Assembly: GCF_003173715.1 (NCBI RefSeq)
Contig: NZ_CP029550.1
Span: forward strand, 2,728,001-2,792,000
Source of the DNA: Methylobacterium durans
GTDB lineage: Bacteria > Pseudomonadota > Alphaproteobacteria > Rhizobiales > Beijerinckiaceae
Length of the DNA: 64,000 nt
Direction: 5' to 3'
How positions within the stretch are numbered: position 1 is the stretch's first letter; the number at the start of each line of letters is the position of its first letter. Below the pieces are notes generated by a model that searched no databases, was not told the origin of the DNA, and saw only the letters and a program-made list of their open reading frames with translations. Made by a program: the position numbers and the translations under genes. Positions 59,856-64,000 of this stretch are shown piece after piece.

Positions 59856-60148
59856 TCAGCGGCAGGCGGTGACCGTCCGCACGATCCAGCCCTCGCCCTC
59901 CTGCCAGAGCTTGCGCCGGCTGCGGGTGCAATTGGCCGCCGGGGCCTCGCCGGCGGTCCAAGTGACGGCCGGGGCGCCCCGGGCACCTTTGCGGACGCCT
60001 GCGTGGGCGCAGCGCGCGCCGCGGCCGCCGGCTCCGCGGCCGCCGGCTTCTTGCCCGCGCGCGCCTCGGCGGGGGCGACCATCCACGATGCGGCGAGCGC
60101 GAGCGCGAGGAAGGTCGCGCGGACGGGCCGAGACAGGAGAACCGGCAC
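59856..60148 (-). pseudogene. Small secreted hypothetical protein (frameshifted as read)
   Basis: The first frame has a good signal peptide (ATFLALALAASWMVAPAEA) and an Ala/Pro-rich linker. The second frame, entered after about residue 60, carries AVTWTAGEAPAANCTRSRRKLWQEGEGWIVRTVTACR. That reads like a compact Cys-paired domain and not filler. One base is probably missing near 59970-59985. The family was not identified. Confidence 0.45.
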
Positions 60149-60512
60149 GGGACGAATCCAGGATGGGGAGACGGCGAATCGCGGTTGGATATGCGCTCGC
60201 CCCGACCGCCCCGCAATCGCCGCGACCCCTCTTTCCCCATGCCGTCATCCGAAATGGTGAAGAGGAGCCTCACCCGGAAGGTGTAGGTCCGGCCGGGCCT
60301 GTGTCGGATCGGTAACGTTGCCCGCGCGACGCGGCCCGGCTCCGCGTCGCGGGACGTGACGGGCGAGCCCCACATTTGCTAAGGCAGGTCAAGACCGAGC
60401 TTGGCCGCCGCGCTCGGACGGCGCGAACTCGGCTCCAAGGCCCGGTTCCAAGGCCCGCCGCCCAACCACGGTCGGACGACGGCACGGGCCCCGAAGGGAC
60501 GTTTCGCATTCC

Positions 60513-61418
60513 ATGTCCAGACTGACGCGCCGCACGCTGCTCACAGGCTCGATGACGAGCCTCGCGCTGCTCCATTCCACGATCCCCGGCCTCGCCCAGG
60601 GCGGGCCGCCGCCCGAGGACGCGATCGACGGCTTCGGCGGCTACGACGACGACCGGCTCTACCGCGACGAGGCCGGACAGCTCTACCGCCGCCGCGGCGG
60701 CCAGTACGTGCCCTATTCGGGCCGCGAATCCTACGGCCGGCCGGTGCCGGGCACCGAGCGCGCCCCGCCGCCCCGCCAGAGCGCAGACGAGGCGCCCCCG
60801 CCGAAGGGCGCGCCGGTACCCAAGCTCGGCGAGAACCGCCCGATCGACGACGGCCCGATCGACTTCGCCCGCGCCTATGCGGGGATCGCCGACGACGCCT
60901 TCCCGATCCAGCCCTTCAACTGGAAGAAGGCGAACCCGGTCTTCCTGCGCCAGGAGGTCTCCTTCAACGGCCGCTACGAGCCCGGGACCATCGTGGTCGA
61001 TCCGCGCGCCCACCACCTCTTCCTCGTCCAGTCGGGCGGGCGGGCGCGGCGCTACGGGGTCGGCGTCGGCAAGCAGGGCTTCTCGTGGTCGGGCAACGCG
61101 ACCATCAACTCGAAGCAGGCCTGGCCGGACTGGTACCCCCCCAAGGAGATGATCGCCCGCACGCCGAAACTCGCCCGCGAGGTCAGCCAGCTCCAGAGCG
61201 GCCTCGGCGTGCCGGGCGGCACCCGCAATCCGCTCGGCGCCCGGGCCCTCTACCTGTGGCAGGGGAACAAGGACACGCTCTTCCGCATCCACGGGACGCT
61301 GGAGCCGACCTCGATCGGCCACAGCGTGTCTTCGGGCTGCATCCGCATGATCAACCAGGACGTGATCGACCTCTACGGCCGCGTCGGCGTCGGCACCAAG
61401 GTAGTGGTGATCACCTGA
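60513..61418 (+). CDS. L,D-transpeptidase (YkuD family), probably exported
   Basis: 301 aa. An N-terminal twin-Arg-like signal (SRLTRRTLLTGSMTSLALL) is followed by a Gly/Tyr/Pro-rich linker and the YkuD catalytic domain (residues about 150-300). VDPRAHHLFLVQSGGRARRYGVGVGK and the active site H260 to C276 (FRIHGTLEPTSIGHSVSSGCIRM) are complete. It makes or edits 3-3 cross-links in peptidoglycan or attaches lipoproteins. Stands alone; the 5-bp gap to the next, convergent GntR stop suggests tail-to-tail packing. Confidence 0.92.
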   Translation: MSRLTRRTLLTGSMTSLALLHSTIPGLAQGGPPPEDAIDGFGGYDDDRLYRDEAGQLYRRRGGQYVPYSGRESYGRPVPGTERAPPPRQSADEAPPPKGAPVPKLGENRPIDDGPIDFARAYAGIADDAFPIQPFNWKKANPVFLRQEVSFNGRYEPGTIVVDPRAHHLFLVQSGGRARRYGVGVGKQGFSWSGNATINSKQAWPDWYPPKEMIARTPKLAREVSQLQSGLGVPGGTRNPLGARALYLWQGNKDTLFRIHGTLEPTSIGHSVSSGCIRMINQDVIDLYGRVGVGTKVVVIT

Positions 61419-61422
61419 GGAG

Positions 61423-62091
61423 TCAGTCGCCCGTGTGCTCGGCGATGTAGCGCCCGAGCGCGCTCGCGGCGTTGAGCATGTGGGCGCGCATCCGGCGGGC
61501 GGCCGCCTCGCCGTCGCCCTCCGCGATCGCCGCCAGGATCTCGCCGTGCTCGATGCGCGAGCGCTGGATGCGCTCGCCCTGGCGGAGCTGCGTCCGGCGG
61601 AAGGCCGCGAGCCTTGTGCGGATCGCGAGCGCTTGCTCGGCCATGAAGGCGTTGTGGGTCGCCCGGTAGAGCGCCTCGTGGAAGGCGCGGTTGAGGGCGT
61701 CGTAGGCGTCGACATCCCCCGCCTCGACCATGGCGCCCGCGCTCTCGTGCAGGTCGAGGAGCCCGCTCCGCTCCAGCGGCGTCATCCGGTAGGTGGCCAG
61801 CCGCACGCACATCGCCTCGACCTCGGCGGTCGTCTCGAACATGTCCATGATGCGCTCGGGCGTCATCCGGGTGACGACGACGCCGCGGCGCGGGCGCACC
61901 TCCACGAGGCCGCTCACGGCGAGCTGGCGCAGGGCCTCGCGGACCGGCGTGCGCGAGGCGCCGAAGCGGTCGGCGAGGTCCTGCTCGTCGAGCGCGATGC
62001 CGGCCGCCAGCGTGCCCGCCGCGATCTCGTCCGTCAGCGCGTTGCGGATCTGGTCCGAGAGCAGCCCGCGCGCTCCGACACTCTCGTCCAT
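61423..62091 (-). CDS. GntR/FCD regulator of malonate metabolism (MdcY/MatR-like)
   Basis: 222 aa. HTH: SDQIRNALTDEIAAGTLAAGIALDEQDLADRFGASRTPVREALRQLA, RPRRGVVV. FCD: MFETTAEVEAMCVRLATYRM, LNRAFHEALYRATHNAFMAEQ, IEHGEILAAIAEGDGEAAARRMRAHM. It is transcribed divergently from mdcA, as the FCD-type malonate regulators are. A malonate effector is inferred from that neighbour. Confidence 0.9.
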   Translation of the reverse strand: MDESVGARGLLSDQIRNALTDEIAAGTLAAGIALDEQDLADRFGASRTPVREALRQLAVSGLVEVRPRRGVVVTRMTPERIMDMFETTAEVEAMCVRLATYRMTPLERSGLLDLHESAGAMVEAGDVDAYDALNRAFHEALYRATHNAFMAEQALAIRTRLAAFRRTQLRQGERIQRSRIEHGEILAAIAEGDGEAAARRMRAHMLNAASALGRYIAEHTGD

Positions 62092-62317
62092 GGGGCCTGT
62101 CCGATCCTTCCGACGGAGGCCCGCCTGTATGCGAGTCTCCCTATACGTCCGCCATCCGTATCACGAACCCCGTACATCCGGCAGTCATGTATACGAAAAA
62201 TTTGACTTCCGGCCCGCACGGGCTCAGACAGGGAGCCGTACCGGCCGTCCGGATGCAGAGCCGCCCCGATCGAGGGTCCCTGTATGCGGATGAGCCCACG
62301 ATCAGGGAGCGGATCGG
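62092..62317. promoter_or_regulatory. Divergent control region between GntR regulator and mdcA
   Basis: Contains several GTATAC/GTAT-type half sites: TCATGTATACGAA at 62185-62197, CTGTATGCGAG at 62125-62135, CTATACGT at 62141-62148 and CCGTATCACG near 62155. They sit in the only A/T-rich part of the gap. The repeated TGTA/TACG spacing suits a GntR dimer, with the 62185 site the best. No firm -10/-35 is assigned. Confidence 0.5.
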
Positions 62318-63964
62318 ATGTCGGGCTGGCGCCAGGAGCGTGCGGAGCGGGACGCGCGGATCGAGGCGGGGCGCGCCCACGCCTCCGGGAAGGTCGTGCC
62401 GGCCGGGCGCGCGGTCGATCTCCTCGAGGCGGTCCTGCGGCCGGGCGACCGGGTCTGCCTGGAGGGCGACAACCAGAAGCAGGCGGATTGCCTCGCCCGG
62501 GCACTGAGCCTCTGCGACCCGGCGAAGGTCCACGACCTGCACATGGTCCAGTCCGGCATCGTGCTGCCGGAGCACCTCGACATCTTCGAGCAGGGCATCG
62601 CGAAGCGGCTCGACTACTCGTATTCCGGGCCGCAGGGCGGGCGTATCGCCCGGATGCTGTTCGGCGGGCAGATCGAGCTCGGGGCGGTCCACACCTACCT
62701 CGAACTCTTCGCCCGCTACTTCGTCGACCTGACGCCGCAGGTGGCGCTGATCGCGGGCGTCTCGGCGGACCGGGACGGCAACCTCTACACGGGGCCGAAC
62801 ACCGAGGACACGCCGACGGTGGTCGAGGCCACCGCCTTCAAGAACGGCGTCGTCGTCGCGCAGGTCAACGAGATCGTGGAGCGCGTGCCCCGCGTCGACA
62901 TCCCGGGCGACCGGATCGACTTCGTGGTCGAGGCCGACAGGCCCTTCTACGTCGAGCCCCTCTTCACCCGCGATCCGGCCGCGATGACCGAGACGCAGAT
63001 CCTGATGGCGATGATGGCGATCAAGGGGATCTACGCCGAGTACGGCATCCGCCGCCTCAACCACGGCATCGGCTTCGGCACGGCGGCGATCGAGCTGCTG
63101 CTGCCGACCTACGCCGAGAAGCTCGGCCTCAAGGGCAGGATCGCCACCCACTGGGCGCTCAACCCGCACCCGACCCTGATCCCGGCGATCGAGTCGGGCT
63201 GGGTGCAGCAGGTCCATTGCTTCGGCTCGGAAGTCGGCATGGACCGCTACATCCGCGAGCGGCCGGACGTGTTCTTCACGGGCGCCGACGGCAGCCTGCG
63301 CTCGAACCGGGCCTTCTGCCAGACGGCCGGCCTCTACGCCTGCGACCTCTTCATCGGCTCGACGCTCCAGATCGACCTCGCGGGCCATTCCTCCACGGTG
63401 ACGCAGTCGCGGGTGGCGGGCTTCGGCGGCGCGCCGAACATGGGCTCGGACCCGCACGGGCGCCGCCACCCCTCCGACACCTGGATGAAGGCGGGGCGCG
63501 AGGCAGAGATCGTCGGCGACCCGGCCCTGATGCGCGGGCGCAAGCTCGTGGTGCAGATCGTCGAGACCTTCGGCGACAAGCTCGCGCCGGCCTTCGTCGA
63601 ACGGCTCGACGCGCTGGAACTCGCGAAGAAGATCGGGCTCGAACTCGCCCCCGTGATGGTCTACGCCGACGACGTCACCCACATCGTCACCGAGGAGGGC
63701 ATCGCCAACCTCCTCCTCTGCCGTACGGCGGACGAGCGCGAGCAGGCGATCCGCGGGGTCGCGGGCTACACCGAGGTCGGGCGCGGGCGCGACCGCGCCA
63801 TGGTCGAGTCGCTGCGCGCGCGGGGTATCGTGCGCCGCCCGGAGGATCTCGGCATCGAGCCCCTCGACGCGGACCGCTCGCTGCTCGCGGCCAAGTCGAT
63901 CAAGGATCTCGTGCACTGGTCGGGCGGCCTCTACGACCCGCCGGCCCGGTTCCGGAACTGGTGA
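62318..63964 (+). CDS. mdcA: Malonate decarboxylase subunit alpha (malonyl-CoA:ACP transferase)
   Basis: 548 aa, normal MdcA length. ERDARIEAGRAHASGKVVPA, LRPGDRVCLEGDNQKQADCLARAL, HDLHMVQSGIVLPEHLDIFEQGIAKRLDYSYSGPQGGRIARML and GADGSLRSNRAFCQTAGLYACDLFIGSTLQIDLAGHSSTVTQSRVAGFGGAPNMGSD are diagnostic in sequence blocks. It swaps acetyl for malonyl on the decarboxylase ACP. The rest of the mdc operon must lie to the right of the window. Confidence 0.94.
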   Translation: MSGWRQERAERDARIEAGRAHASGKVVPAGRAVDLLEAVLRPGDRVCLEGDNQKQADCLARALSLCDPAKVHDLHMVQSGIVLPEHLDIFEQGIAKRLDYSYSGPQGGRIARMLFGGQIELGAVHTYLELFARYFVDLTPQVALIAGVSADRDGNLYTGPNTEDTPTVVEATAFKNGVVVAQVNEIVERVPRVDIPGDRIDFVVEADRPFYVEPLFTRDPAAMTETQILMAMMAIKGIYAEYGIRRLNHGIGFGTAAIELLLPTYAEKLGLKGRIATHWALNPHPTLIPAIESGWVQQVHCFGSEVGMDRYIRERPDVFFTGADGSLRSNRAFCQTAGLYACDLFIGSTLQIDLAGHSSTVTQSRVAGFGGAPNMGSDPHGRRHPSDTWMKAGREAEIVGDPALMRGRKLVVQIVETFGDKLAPAFVERLDALELAKKIGLELAPVMVYADDVTHIVTEEGIANLLLCRTADEREQAIRGVAGYTEVGRGRDRAMVESLRARGIVRRPEDLGIEPLDADRSLLAAKSIKDLVHWSGGLYDPPARFRNW

Positions 63965-63975
63965 GGACGCGGGCG

Positions 63976-64000
63976 ATGCCGCTCACCGCCGGAACAGGTT
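63976..64000 (+). CDS. Start of the next gene downstream of mdcA (partial)
   Basis: An ATG 11 bp after the mdcA stop begins MPLTAGTG and runs off the right edge; GAGG lies shortly before it. Eight codons do not allow identification. A second malonate decarboxylase gene, such as the triphosphoribosyl-dephospho-CoA synthase or another mdc subunit, would be expected here. Confidence 0.4.

Overview
The window is very GC-rich (well above 65% by eye) DNA from an alphaproteobacterium. The gene content and protein style (CcmI-CcmE-CcmF order, a PepSY/two-component set, a malonate decarboxylase locus, FCD-type GntR regulators, a soluble PAS-MCP-PilZ receptor) suggest Hyphomicrobiales, most likely Methylobacterium or a close relative. 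This is inference from recognised families, not a database match. No rRNA, tRNA or CRISPR array was seen.

Layout. 1-3033 (minus): the end of a cytochrome c maturation operon, ccmI-ccmE-ccmF, running off the left edge. 3237-10325: a two-component system whose kinase (3237-4655) and response regulator plus PepSY protein (9233-10325) are separated by a chemoreceptor and three TadE/TadG-like genes. 10533-33857 (mostly minus): a gene transfer agent (GTA)-like or defective-prophage cluster. It runs from small terminase, large terminase, portal, prohead protease and HK97 capsid, through head-tail connectors, major tail protein, a very short tape measure, DUF2460, DUF2163 and NlpC/P60, to the giant TIM-barrel hub, a DUF2793/C1q-like fibre and a lysozyme/lysis module. 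The order matches Rhodobacter capsulatus GTA genes g1-g15. 34-42 kb: housekeeping and orphan genes (a degenerate histidine kinase, SufE, M32 carboxypeptidase), a translationally coupled pair of paralogous radical SAM enzymes of unknown function, and threonine aldolase. 42-52 kb: organic-acid catabolism (FAD/Fe-S dehydrogenase, two GntR/FCD regulators, a TRAP transporter, a divergent crotonase, a class III CoA-transferase). 52-64 kb: a FadJ-like protein, an oxidoreductase/ArsR pair, GAF protein, double TetR, NarK-type transporter, L,D-transpeptidase, and the start of a malonate decarboxylase operon (GntR regulator divergent from mdcA).

The most unusual part is what sits inside the GTA-like cluster. 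Structural genes run on the minus strand, but three inserts interrupt them: an island of three trypsin-fold proteases plus a small partner between capsid and connector; a HigBA-type toxin-antitoxin pair with a perfect palindromic operator between the NlpC/P60 gene and the hub gene; and a VapB-VapC in-frame fusion remnant, with its operator retained, between portal and prohead protease. A dispersed double-hairpin repeat also occurs between GTA genes.

Fourteen single-base frameshifts were located, almost all one-base losses in C/G runs and none accompanied by internal stop codons once the frame is restored. This looks more like consensus sequencing error than decay, so genes marked pseudogene here are broken only as read. 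Their joined frames are full length.
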